This document shows, piece after piece, positions 1-7,559 of a stretch of DNA of 34,445 nucleotides. Made by a program: the position numbers and the translations under genes. The notes under the pieces are model-generated. The model was not told the origin of the DNA, ran no database searches, and was given only the letters and a program-made list of their open reading frames with translations. How positions within the stretch are numbered: position 1 is the first letter of the stretch; each line of letters begins with the position of its first letter. Location: NCBI GenBank assembly GCA_003567315.1, contig PWZT01000060.1, forward strand, positions 1 through 34,445, read 5' to 3'. The stretch is from Paracoccaceae bacterium (lineage in GTDB: Bacteria; Pseudomonadota; Alphaproteobacteria; Rhodobacterales; Rhodobacteraceae).

Positions 1-109
1 GCATCTCGGCAACCGTGAGGCCCGTGTATTGTGCAACCACAACCACGCCAGAGCTTTCGAAGATCTGGCCGAGTTCCTCGACCACTTTCTCTTTTTGGGC
101 TCTATCCAC
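1..109 (-). CDS. rplJ: 50S ribosomal protein L10, N-terminal part (cut by window edge)
   Basis: Reading the minus strand from a GTG at 109-107 gives about 36 codons that begin [13 protein letters not shown] and continue to [15 protein letters not shown], the conserved start of alphaproteobacterial ribosomal protein L10. L10 anchors the L7/L12 stalk of the large ribosomal subunit, which recruits translation factors. A purine-rich GGAGAG lies just upstream of the GTG and supports this start. The rest of the gene, and presumably rplL and rpoBC, lies beyond the left edge. The upstream neighbour on the same strand is a small membrane protein gene rather than rplA, so rplJ probably has its own promoter. 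Identification rests on recognising the N-terminal sequence only. Confidence 0.88.
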   Translation of the reverse strand, partial: MDRAQKEKVVEELGQIFESSGVVVVAQYTGLTVAEM

Positions 110-329
110 AGGGTCTCTCCAATTATCAGAGGGTCTCCCCTCCGGCTCGTTGCGCCAGACCGAAATCTGGCATGAAGTCCGAACGGGCCTTCCCAATATC
201 GCCCGAGGAAATCTCCCCGAAGCCGAATTGTTCCATTCCCGTCTCAGGCAGGAATTATGAAGGATGTCCCTTCACCCACCGTCTCGGACGAATCGTCAGG
301 GCGACGGACAAGTTCCCGTCTCCCCGACG
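110..329 (-). promoter_or_regulatory. Structured 5' leader of rplJ (candidate L10 leader)
   Basis: About 220 bases separate the rplJ start from the promoter proposed at 336-364, and I find no convincing gene in them. The minus-strand RNA can form a 6-bp stem at 315-331 (5-base loop) and another at 154-171 (6-base loop). An 11-base sequence containing the Shine-Dalgarno-like GGAGA is present twice, at 110-120 and 130-140, with one mismatch. In many bacteria the L10 leader binds the L10-L7/L12 complex and represses translation. That role is inferred here from position and foldability; I did not verify the conserved kink-turn. Confidence 0.5.
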
Positions 330-335
330 GGCGTG

Positions 336-364
336 TCCATAGACTCTCGAGACTTCAATGCCAA
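336..364 (-). promoter_or_regulatory. Candidate sigma-70 promoter for rplJ
   Basis: On the minus strand TTGGCA (364-359) is followed after 17 bases by TATGGA (341-336), a good match to housekeeping promoter elements. Transcription would begin near 329 and leave a leader of about 220 bases before rplJ. It lies downstream of the stop of the gene ending at 425, as expected for an independently transcribed ribosomal operon. Pattern-based only. Confidence 0.42.
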
Positions 365-424
365 GGGATAAAATGGCGCAACTTCAGGGCTCGGGCGTAA
401 CTGAAATATTCTTCGGCAACCACG

Positions 425-748
425 CTACTGGCGCACACCCTGCAATTGATCGCGATAATACTCGGCTTCAGCACGCGCTTCGCGCAATCCATCCATCGCT
501 GCAGCCAGTTCGGCCTCGGCCTGCGACAGCCGCGTGGTGAGTTCACGTTCGCGTGTCTCTACATATTCGATGGCCTGATCGCGAATCAATTCGGCCTCAT
601 GCAAGGCCTGCGCCATGCGATCCAGCTCGCCCAGATCGGCCTGGCGCACGCGGGTGAAGCGATGCACCAGCCAATTCGCGGCCCAGCCCAGCGCGAAGGC
701 AACAAACAGGATAAGCGCAGTGGCGATGACAAACTCGGTACGGTTCAT
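425..748 (-). CDS. Small membrane-anchored coiled-coil protein, function unknown
   Basis: This encodes 107 residues. Residues about 7-28 form one hydrophobic helix (ATALILFVAFALGWAANWLV), followed by a long charged region rich in Glu, Ala, Arg and Leu from about residue 38 to 100, which looks like a coiled coil. The simplest topology is a short N-terminus, one inner-membrane anchor and a helical cytoplasmic or periplasmic rod. I do not recognise a named family. It lies 59 bases downstream of the OmpA-like gene on the same strand and could be cotranscribed with it, which would suggest an envelope role. Helical composition and position between two expressed genes support a real gene, but no function can be assigned. 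Confidence 0.7.
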   Translation of the reverse strand: MNRTEFVIATALILFVAFALGWAANWLVHRFTRVRQADLGELDRMAQALHEAELIRDQAIEYVETRERELTTRLSQAEAELAAAMDGLREARAEAEYYRDQLQGVRQ

Positions 749-807
749 GGTCTTCCCTCACAGCGCTTCATTAACATGTCGGCGATGGCGCATGCACCCG
801 AAATCAT

Positions 808-2841
808 CTAGTCGTCACGCGACGGGCGCGGATTGGGGCGTGTAGCGTCGTCTGCGCCAATGGTCACCGCGATTTCCAGATCCGACTCGTCAGGCAGTTC
901 GGCTGGCTCTTCGTCTTCCGGTGGCGCATCACCGCGTCGCTCGGCCTCGGCCTCTTCCAGCGATGCACCAATAAGCTGAAACTCGATGCGCCGATTGGCC
1001 TCGCGCCCCTCTTCGGTGGCGTTATCTGCGACAGGAAATTCCGGGCCATAGCCCACCGCCTCGAAATCCGACACCAAAGCCCCGCGCTGCAGCAATTCGG
1101 CGACAACTGTCTCGGCGCGTTGCTGGCTGAGGCGCATATTGGTCTCCAGACGGCCCTGGCTGTCGGTATGCCCGCCGACTTCCATCTCCAGCCGCCCGCA
1201 TTCACGCAGGATCTCGGCAATCTGGTCCATCACCTGCCCTGTCTCCCGGCGGATCGCAGCAGAGCCCGGATCGAAGGTGATCTGCTGCTCCTCGAGCACT
1301 TCCTGGATCCATCTTTCGCACCGCGCAGGCGTTGGCTGCATGGCCACGGGATCGAACCGCTCATCATAGCGGATATCGAGGTTGAACACCGCAGCCGGGC
1401 CAAGCTTGTCGGCCAGCCTGCGCGACAGCGAATCCGATACAGTGACATCGCCAGTGACGCCGCGAATATCGAATCTCTCGGGCCGCACGCGCACCATGCC
1501 ATGTTCGAGATGTGCCAGCGCATCGACCGCCAGCAGCGCGCGGACCGGCCAGCCATCGGGCAAATCGGGGTCTATCCGCGTGCTGATGCGCACGGCATTG
1601 GGGCCGAATTCCGCACGCGCCAATGCTTGAAGCGCGTCGCGCGACCGCTCGTCGATGACCTGGCCGCGCAGAAGCACGATCCCCTGATCATCCCGGCTGG
1701 CAACGAATTCGACCACATCATCACTGCGCATATCGTCGTCATCGCCCGAGGGCGGCAGGCGGGTGGTTTCCAGCGAGAACGCCTCCGGCAGGCTCTGCTC
1801 CAGATCCGCTGCCACACGGTCCAGCGCTTCATGCGCAACCGAGGCCGGCACGGTCAGCGACAGATCGACATCCGCAATGGTCACGTTGCCCGCGCCCAGC
1901 ACAGACAGCGCCTCAATCGCTTCGCGCGCGGCAACCTGCCAGCGCGGCGAGGGGCTGCCCAGACCGATGGTACATTCGATGACCCCTTCAGCCCCGGCCG
2001 CGCGCCCGGCCCGCAGAATAGCGGCGCGGGCTTCGGTCGAATCCGCTGAACAGGCGTCAAACCGCGCGCCGTTATCGTCGATGACAAACCGCAGCGTGAA
2101 GGGCGAGATGACAGGGCGCGGGGCGGCGATATCAATGCTCGTGATCAGACTCCGTGGCCGGTCCCGCATCAGCGCCTCGCGCCACGTGTCGCGCTGGCGC
2201 TCGCTACCGGCCAGCCCCCGGACTTCGACCTGATCGGCGCTGATCGAGACTTTGCTCGACGGGATCATCGCCAGCGCCTTGAGCCCGAAATCTGTCGCCT
2301 GCTCCCACCCGAACGGCACGGGATGATTGGCCGTCTCCAGCATGTTGACGACCGAGATCTCGGGATCAATCGCCTCGATCTCGCCCACCATGCTCTCGAT
2401 CGAGAGGCTTGCCGGAACCAGCCCGATCAGCGACACATCGAGCCCGTTGCGCAGGATCTCCACCTGAAATCGCGGCGCGGCAATCTCGACCGAAGGGGCG
2501 ACCTCGATCTCGTCGATCACACGCTCAGCAGCGACCACGGTGGAGACGGCGTTGAGCGCGCGAAAGCGGACCGCTTCGCTCTCGGCCTCGCCGCGCAAAG
2601 TCAGCAGTAAGCCATCCGTATCGATCTCGGCCCAGTCAAGTTCCTGCTCGGCCAGCACCGCCTGCGCATCGCGGGTCACCACATGCTCGATACCACGCAC
2701 GGCCAGATTCGCCGCCACAAAGGCCAGCCCCAACGCGAGCGCGAAACTGAGGGTCATCAGCAACGGCGCCTTGCTGTTGGCAGGCAGGAACGCCGCAAGG
2801 CCGCGCAGTTTCTGCGCCGCGTTTGACAGTTTTTCATTCAT
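808..2841 (-). CDS. Large BON-like/OmpA-domain envelope protein
   Basis: The protein has 677 residues. One transmembrane or signal-anchor helix lies at about 26-48. Long alpha/beta segments resembling BON domains follow (clearest around 55-112 and 385-480). The C-terminal peptidoglycan-binding OmpA domain runs from about 521 to 625 and shows G-G-H-T-D-S-Q-G, the N-x2-L-S-x2-R-A helix and N-R-R-I-E-F. The last 50 residues are acidic and proline-rich. The OmpA domain binds diaminopimelate in peptidoglycan and BON domains are usually linked to membrane or lipid association, so it probably links the inner membrane to the cell wall. Start: ATG at 2841 with AGGGGA upstream. It lies 35 bases downstream of ubiA on the same strand. 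The OmpA call is firm; the BON calls are by eye. Confidence 0.85.
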   Translation of the reverse strand: MNEKLSNAAQKLRGLAAFLPANSKAPLLMTLSFALALGLAFVAANLAVRGIEHVVTRDAQAVLAEQELDWAEIDTDGLLLTLRGEAESEAVRFRALNAVSTVVAAERVIDEIEVAPSVEIAAPRFQVEILRNGLDVSLIGLVPASLSIESMVGEIEAIDPEISVVNMLETANHPVPFGWEQATDFGLKALAMIPSSKVSISADQVEVRGLAGSERQRDTWREALMRDRPRSLITSIDIAAPRPVISPFTLRFVIDDNGARFDACSADSTEARAAILRAGRAAGAEGVIECTIGLGSPSPRWQVAAREAIEALSVLGAGNVTIADVDLSLTVPASVAHEALDRVAADLEQSLPEAFSLETTRLPPSGDDDDMRSDDVVEFVASRDDQGIVLLRGQVIDERSRDALQALARAEFGPNAVRISTRIDPDLPDGWPVRALLAVDALAHLEHGMVRVRPERFDIRGVTGDVTVSDSLSRRLADKLGPAAVFNLDIRYDERFDPVAMQPTPARCERWIQEVLEEQQITFDPGSAAIRRETGQVMDQIAEILRECGRLEMEVGGHTDSQGRLETNMRLSQQRAETVVAELLQRGALVSDFEAVGYGPEFPVADNATEEGREANRRIEFQLIGASLEEAEAERRGDAPPEDEEPAELPDESDLEIAVTIGADDATRPNPRPSRDD

Positions 2842-2876
2842 GCCGGTCCCCTAGCGCTTTGCGCCAGCGCGCGCAA

Positions 2877-3857
2877 TCACAGGAAAATCGTGGTGGCAAG
2901 AAACAGCGCAGCCAGCAAGCCCGCATCCCGATTCGAACGGAACAGGCGCAGACACGTTTGCGTGTCATCGATGTCCAGCTTGCCAAGCTGCCAGTTCATG
3001 TGCGCCCCCATCGCCCAGGCCCCCGCAAGCCCGATCGACATCTTCAGCGGGTTGGCGAGCGGGGCCAGCGCATAGATGACCGCGAGCGACATCAGGACCA
3101 CAGTGGCGATCAGAAACCCCCGCAGCCATGTCTCGGTCGCATCGCCAAAGAGCCGCGCAGTGGATTTTACCCCGATGAGTTCATCATCCTCGCGGTCCTG
3201 ATGCGCATAGATCGTGTCATAAAACAGCGTCCAGCATATCCCCGCGAGATAGAGGAACACTGCAGGCAGGCCCAAGGCCCCGGTCTGCGCGGTCCAGGCT
3301 AGCAGCGCACCCCAGTTGAAAGCCAGCCCCAGAAAGATCTGCGGCCACCATGTGAAGCGTTTGGCGAATGGATAGATCGCGACCAGCCCCAGCGACAAAA
3401 GCCCCAGTCCGATGGCCGCCCAGTTGAAGGTGAACAGGATCAGCGCCGCCACTGCCGCCTGCACCCCCATCCAGATCGCCGCCTGGCGCGATGTAACGGC
3501 CCCCGAGGGAATGGGGCGCGAGCGGGTGCGCGCCACCTTGTCGTCGATGTCGCGGTCGGTGATGTCGTTCCAGGTGCATCCTGCCCCGCGCATCAGCACC
3601 GCGCCGATACCGCAGCCGATGAAGATCCACAGCGTCAGCCACCCTGCCGTGTCGGGATGCGCCGAGGCCCCCAGAAACACGCCCCACCAGCAAGGCAGCA
3701 GAAGAAGCCATGTGCCGATGGGCCTGTCGGCGCGCGACAGGCGCAGATAGGGGCGCAGGTCAGGCGGTGCGTAGCGGTCCACCCAGTTGAGCGCATAGGC
3801 ATCGGCGACACTGTCCTGCAATGCCTGACCCTCTGGCCTTTGCTCGTCTCCGGTCAT
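2877..3857 (-). CDS. ubiA: 4-hydroxybenzoate polyprenyltransferase
   Basis: UbiA joins a polyprenyl chain to 4-hydroxybenzoate in ubiquinone synthesis at the inner membrane. Starting from the ATG at 3857 the protein has 326 residues, close to the family norm, with seven to nine hydrophobic helices. Both Asp-rich motifs that bind Mg-prenyl diphosphate are present: N97-D98-x2-D101-x-D103-x-D105, and D214-T-I-Y-A-H-Q-D221. An in-frame upstream start at 3935 would add 26 unconserved-looking residues and would lie inside rsmE, so I prefer 3857. The gene is divergent from rsmE with only 12 bases between the two start codons. It supplies the quinone pool that feeds the bc1 complex and, through c-type cytochromes, the cbb3 oxidase encoded further along. 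Confidence 0.93.
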   Translation of the reverse strand: MTGDEQRPEGQALQDSVADAYALNWVDRYAPPDLRPYLRLSRADRPIGTWLLLLPCWWGVFLGASAHPDTAGWLTLWIFIGCGIGAVLMRGAGCTWNDITDRDIDDKVARTRSRPIPSGAVTSRQAAIWMGVQAAVAALILFTFNWAAIGLGLLSLGLVAIYPFAKRFTWWPQIFLGLAFNWGALLAWTAQTGALGLPAVFLYLAGICWTLFYDTIYAHQDREDDELIGVKSTARLFGDATETWLRGFLIATVVLMSLAVIYALAPLANPLKMSIGLAGAWAMGAHMNWQLGKLDIDDTQTCLRLFRSNRDAGLLAALFLATTIFL

Positions 3858-3869
3858 ACTCTGGGCCTC

Positions 3870-4604
3870 ATGGACAGTGGCAGCCTGCGCGCGAAAATCC
3901 GGCTCTTTGTAGAGCAGCCTCTGGGGCAGGAGCAAGAGATAGCCCTGTCACAGGAGCACGCGCATTACCTGTTCAATGTTTTGCGCAAGGGCATCGGCAC
4001 AGATATTGCGCTCTTCAACAACCGCGATGGCGAATGGCTCGCCGAGGTCGTGGCAGGTTCCAAACGCGGAGCGACTGCGCTCTGCAAGGCGCAAAGCGCG
4101 CCCCAGCGCCTGCCGCCTGATCTGTGGCTGCTGTTCGCGCCGATCAAGAAGGCACGCACCGATTTCATCGTCGAGAAGGCTGCCGAGCTTGGGGCCGCGC
4201 GCATCATCCCGGTGCAGACCGACTTCACCAATTCCGAGCGCATCCGGCAGGATCGGCTGCAAGCCCATGCCGTTGAGGCCGCCGAGCAATGCGGCGGCAC
4301 CTTCGTGCCCGAAGTCACAGCTCTCACCCCGCTGGCAAGGCTGCTCGCGGACTGGCCCGCCACCCGCGCGCTGATCTGGGCCGATGAGGCGCTGAGCGCG
4401 GGCGCCCGCCTTGCCCCCCTGCCCCCGCCCCCTGCCGCGATCCTGATCGGCCCCGAGGGCGGGTTTTCCGAGCCCGAGCGCGCGCGCCTGCGCGCCCTGC
4501 CGCATGTCCACCCCATCGCGCTTGGCCCCCGCATCCTGCGCGCGGATACGGCCGCCGTGGCCGCCCTCACACTCTGGCAGAGCCAAAAGGGGGATTGGCA
4601 GTGA
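3870..4604 (+). CDS. rsmE: 16S rRNA (uracil-1498-N3)-methyltransferase RsmE
   Basis: The product has 244 residues. After an N-terminal PUA-like RNA-binding part (about 1-80), the SPOUT methyltransferase fold carries the two AdoMet-binding knot signatures I-G-P-E-G-G-F-S (near residue 192) and L-G-P-R-I-L-R-A-D-T-A (near residue 220). The segment A-P-I-K-K-A-R-T-D-F, also typical of the family, is present. The enzyme methylates U1498 of 16S rRNA in the assembled 30S subunit. The family usually has Glu where this protein has Asp in R-x-D-T-A, a conservative change. The start at 3870 is the first ATG after the divergent ubiA start. No Shine-Dalgarno sequence is visible before it, so a leaderless or very short-leader mRNA is likely. 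Its stop overlaps the next start (GTGA). Confidence 0.92.
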   Translation: MDSGSLRAKIRLFVEQPLGQEQEIALSQEHAHYLFNVLRKGIGTDIALFNNRDGEWLAEVVAGSKRGATALCKAQSAPQRLPPDLWLLFAPIKKARTDFIVEKAAELGAARIIPVQTDFTNSERIRQDRLQAHAVEAAEQCGGTFVPEVTALTPLARLLADWPATRALIWADEALSAGARLAPLPPPPAAILIGPEGGFSEPERARLRALPHVHPIALGPRILRADTAAVAALTLWQSQKGDWQ

Positions 4605-5563
4605 TCGCGCCTCTGCGCGCTGCCATGGCCCGCCGTCAGGGGATACAGGCGCTCGAGGCCGCGCTGCGGTCAGGCTTTCCACAGGAAACCCCTGCACTGG
4701 AGCGACTGATCAAGCGAGACAGCAAGGGTATGGTCGCTGAAGCGCGCTGGCAGGGCGAGCCCGTTATCGTCAAGCAATTCGCAAGCGCGGATGCCGCCCA
4801 GCGCATCGCCCGGATGGAGGCCGATCACGCCCTCCTGCGCGCGCTCTTCCCACATGAGGGGCTCGACTTCGCAAATATTCTCGCCGCTGCAACGGCGCAG
4901 GGCATCGTGCTCCTGCCTGTCATGCCCGGGATACGGCTCGACACAGCGATGATCGCGGCCTCGCCCGCAGAGCGCGTGGCACTTGTCACCAAGGCCGGGC
5001 AATGGCTCGCGCGCAGCCTCGACGGGCAGCGCGGCACAGGCCATTTCAGCCCGAACCATTGGCGGCGCATGCTGGAGGCGCAGCTTGGCGCGTCACGCCT
5101 CCCTTTGGAGGACCGTCGCTTGCTGGACACGACCCTCGTGCGGCTCGCCGCAATGGCCCCTGCCCTGCGCGGCGGCCCTGTCCCGCGTGGGCCAATCCAT
5201 CGCGATTTCTCGCCGCAGAACATGCATTGGGACTGCACAAGCGGCAGCCTTGGCGTGTTCGATCTCGATTACCGGACCGAGCAGGCCATCGCGATGGCGC
5301 TGGTGCGGCTCCTGAGCGAATTGACCCAGCGTCTCTGGCCGCACGCGCCCGGGATGGCACTCGATCAGGGCCTTTGCCCGGACTTGCGCACGGCCCTTCT
5401 GGCGGTGCCAGTGCTGGAACATGATGGCCCGGATGCGCAATATCTGACATATCTGACTGGCGCGCGGCTGGGCGCGCTGGTCATCGAGAAACAGGACAGC
5501 GCGCGCATCAGCGCCGCCCGCGCCTGTCTTGCCAACTGGCTGGAGACTGCCCCATGTCCCTGA
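4601..5563 (+). CDS. Kinase-like aminoglycoside/choline phosphotransferase family protein
   Basis: The protein has 320 residues with the protein-kinase-like fold of the APH/choline kinase superfamily. K58 (V-I-V-K-Q-F) fits the ATP-binding lysine. H200-R-D202-x4-N207 is the catalytic Brenner motif and D221-x-D223 the metal-binding Asp motif. The substrate is not predictable; related enzymes phosphorylate sugars, choline-like compounds, amino sugars or thiamine, and resistance to antibiotics should not be assumed. The GTG at 4601 forms a GTGA overlap with the rsmE stop and has AAGGGGG at good spacing upstream, so translation is probably coupled. An in-frame TTG lies 6 bases upstream and an ATG at 4624. 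The next gene overlaps its end by 10 bases, giving a three-gene operon. Confidence 0.78.
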   Translation: MIAPLRAAMARRQGIQALEAALRSGFPQETPALERLIKRDSKGMVAEARWQGEPVIVKQFASADAAQRIARMEADHALLRALFPHEGLDFANILAAATAQGIVLLPVMPGIRLDTAMIAASPAERVALVTKAGQWLARSLDGQRGTGHFSPNHWRRMLEAQLGASRLPLEDRRLLDTTLVRLAAMAPALRGGPVPRGPIHRDFSPQNMHWDCTSGSLGVFDLDYRTEQAIAMALVRLLSELTQRLWPHAPGMALDQGLCPDLRTALLAVPVLEHDGPDAQYLTYLTGARLGALVIEKQDSARISAARACLANWLETAPCP

Positions 5564-6078
5564 TCCGCCCGGAACTGATCGCCCCTCTGAAACGCTCCTC
5601 CGAAGTGCTGGCGGGGCTCGGGGTCGCTTTGTTCGGCATCTGGGCGTTGCAAGCCAATGACCCGTTCTTTCAGGCGCTCGCGGTTCTCGTGGTAATGGCC
5701 GGGCTGGGCCTCGCTGTCATCGGCTGGCGGCGCATGCGCTTCAAGCGCGATGGCGTGGCACCCGGGGTGGTGCAGCTCGTCGAAGGTCAGGTCTCGTATT
5801 TCGGCCCGGAAGAGGGCGGTTTCCTCGCATGGCGCGATCTGGCGGAATTGCATCTGATCGACCATGGCGAGACATGGCTGCTGATCGCCACTGATGGCAC
5901 AAGGCTCGAGATCCCGGTCGCGGCCGGTGGCGCGGATGGGCTTTTCGACGCCTTCGCCGCGCTGCCAGAGATACGCATGCAGACCATCATCGAGGCGCTG
6001 GAAGACGCCGACCCGCCCGCCGCGCGGGCGCTCTGGCTCCACCCTGCGCGGCGGACACGCCACAGGCAGTTGCGCTGA
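5554..6078 (+). CDS. Small two-helix membrane protein, function unknown
   Basis: This encodes 174 residues. Two adjacent hydrophobic helices lie at about 18-34 and 38-57. The remaining soluble part (about 65-150) reads like a small beta-rich domain (V-Q-L-V-E-G-Q-V-S-Y-F-G, W-L-L-I-A-T-D-G-T-R-L-E-I-P), possibly PH-like. I do not recognise the family with certainty. The ATG lies 10 bases inside the end of the kinase-like gene, so the two are almost certainly cotranscribed and perhaps functionally linked. The C-terminus is Arg-rich. A role in envelope or membrane-protein handling is only a guess from topology. Confidence 0.72.
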   Translation: MSLIRPELIAPLKRSSEVLAGLGVALFGIWALQANDPFFQALAVLVVMAGLGLAVIGWRRMRFKRDGVAPGVVQLVEGQVSYFGPEEGGFLAWRDLAELHLIDHGETWLLIATDGTRLEIPVAAGGADGLFDAFAALPEIRMQTIIEALEDADPPAARALWLHPARRTRHRQLR

Positions 6079-6081
6079 GGC

Positions 6082-6110
6082 TTGACTTGATCGCCGCCGC
6101 GCGCCAAGTC
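6082..6110 (+). promoter_or_regulatory. Candidate promoter for gshA
   Basis: TTGACT at 6082-6087 is followed after 17 bases by CAAGTC at 6105-6110. The -35 match is strong and the -10 is weak, which is common in GC-rich alphaproteobacteria. Transcription would start near 6117, giving a leader of about 30 bases before gshA. The element starts right after the stop codon of the preceding gene. Confidence 0.4.
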
Positions 6111-6146
6111 TGACGCCCTGACGCAAGACCAAGGATCGGAGCGCGC

Positions 6147-7517
6147 ATGTCCATTCCCCAGACCGGCGGCGGGCCGATCGAGAGCAAGGCGCAACTGGCC
6201 GACTATCTGGCCGCAGGCTGCAAACCCAAATCCGACTGGCGCATTGGCACCGAGCACGAGAAATTCGGCTATTGCCATGATACGCTCAAACCGCTGCCCT
6301 ATGACGGTCCGCGCTCGATCAAGGCGATGCTCAAAGGGCTGCGCGACCGTTTCGGCTGGGCACCTGTCACCGAAGGCGACAATATCATCGGGCTGGAAAA
6401 GGACGGCGCGAATGTCAGCCTCGAGCCCGGGGGGCAACTGGAACTCTCGGGCGCGCCGCTCGAGACGATCCACCAGACCTGCGACGAGGTGAACGAGCAT
6501 CTGCGTCAGGTGCGCGAGGTGGCCGACCGGATCGGGGTGGGCTTCATCGGGCTCGGCGCGGCGCCGATCTGGACGCATGACGAAATGCCGGTCATGCCCA
6601 AGGGCCGCTATGCGCTGATGACCGATTACATGGACCGCGTCGGTACCATGGGCAAGACGATGATGTATCGCACCTGCACTGTGCAGGTGAATCTCGATTT
6701 TGCCTCGGAAGCCGACATGGTCCAGAAGGTGCGCGTGGCGCTGGCCCTGCAACCTGTGGCCACAGCGCTTTTCGCAAATTCCCCGTTCCTTGAGGGCAAG
6801 CCCAACGGCCACAAAAGCTGGCGCGCGCGTGTCTGGCGCGACCTCGATCCGGCGCGCACCGGGATGCTGCCTTTCGTTTTCGACGACGGTTTCGGGTTCG
6901 AGGCATGGGTCGAGTATGCGCTCGATGTGCCGATGTATTTTGTCTATCGCGACGGGAAATACATCGATGCGCTTGGCCAGAGCTTCCGCGATTTCCTGCT
7001 CGGCAAACTCCCCGCCCTGCCCGGTGAGACGCCGACGCTTTCGGACTGGGCCGATCATCTGACTACCATCTTCCCCGAAGCACGCGTCAAGAAATTTATC
7101 GAGATGCGCGGGGCCGATGGCGGGCCGTGGCGCAGGCTCTGCGCGCTGCCGGCCTTCTGGGTGGGGCTGACCTATGAGCAAAGCGCGCTCGATGCAGCGT
7201 GGGATCTGGCCAAGGGGCTGGACGCGGAAACACGCGCGGCGCTGCGCATCGCGGCTTCGGTCGACGGGCTGGCGGGTGAGGCCAATGGCGTCAAGCTCAT
7301 TGATCTGGCGCGCGAGTGTGTCGCGATTGCGGAAACGGGGCTCAAGACGCGCGCGCGCCCTGGAGCAGGCGGGCTGCTGCCGGATGAGACGCATTTCCTC
7401 AATGCGCTCTCCGAAAGCGTCGCCAGCGGGCAGAGCCCGGCAGATGAGTTGCTCGCACGCTATCATGGCGACTGGCATGGCGATCTGTCGCGCATCTATG
7501 CGGATTACAGCTATTGA
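6147..7517 (+). CDS. gshA: Glutamate-cysteine ligase
   Basis: The product has 456 residues and matches the plant/alphaproteobacterial type of glutamate-cysteine ligase, which makes gamma-glutamylcysteine from Glu, Cys and ATP as the first step of glutathione synthesis. Visible family features are R-I-G-T-E-H-E-K-F-G-Y (ATP/metal-binding Glu residues), the V-S-L-E-P-G-G-Q-L-E-L-S-G segment, Y-R-T-C-T-V-Q-V-N-L-D-F, and E-M-R-G-A-D-G-G-P-W-R near residue 325. Length and full collinearity suggest an intact enzyme. The ATG at 6147 is preceded by GGATCGGAG at suitable spacing. The gene seems to have its own promoter (6082-6110). Glutathione made here would be the cosubstrate of GST-like proteins such as the one at 29761-30354. 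Confidence 0.93.
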   Translation: MSIPQTGGGPIESKAQLADYLAAGCKPKSDWRIGTEHEKFGYCHDTLKPLPYDGPRSIKAMLKGLRDRFGWAPVTEGDNIIGLEKDGANVSLEPGGQLELSGAPLETIHQTCDEVNEHLRQVREVADRIGVGFIGLGAAPIWTHDEMPVMPKGRYALMTDYMDRVGTMGKTMMYRTCTVQVNLDFASEADMVQKVRVALALQPVATALFANSPFLEGKPNGHKSWRARVWRDLDPARTGMLPFVFDDGFGFEAWVEYALDVPMYFVYRDGKYIDALGQSFRDFLLGKLPALPGETPTLSDWADHLTTIFPEARVKKFIEMRGADGGPWRRLCALPAFWVGLTYEQSALDAAWDLAKGLDAETRAALRIAASVDGLAGEANGVKLIDLARECVAIAETGLKTRARPGAGGLLPDETHFLNALSESVASGQSPADELLARYHGDWHGDLSRIYADYSY

Positions 7518-7559
7518 GCCCGGCTTGACCTCCGCGCGCGCGGGATGCATTCAACGCCC

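Noticed and set aside
15..342. Two plus-strand open frames at the left edge
   Set aside because: They run antisense to rplJ and its leader, overlap each other, and show no conserved features.
4601..5563. Antibiotic-resistance aminoglycoside kinase
   Set aside because: The fold and catalytic motif are shared by many metabolic kinases, and the housekeeping operon context gives no support for resistance.
7524..7552. TTGACC as a -35 element for the acyltransferase gene
   Set aside because: The hexamer 17 bases downstream (GCATTC) is a poor -10, so I mention it only in the gene entry.
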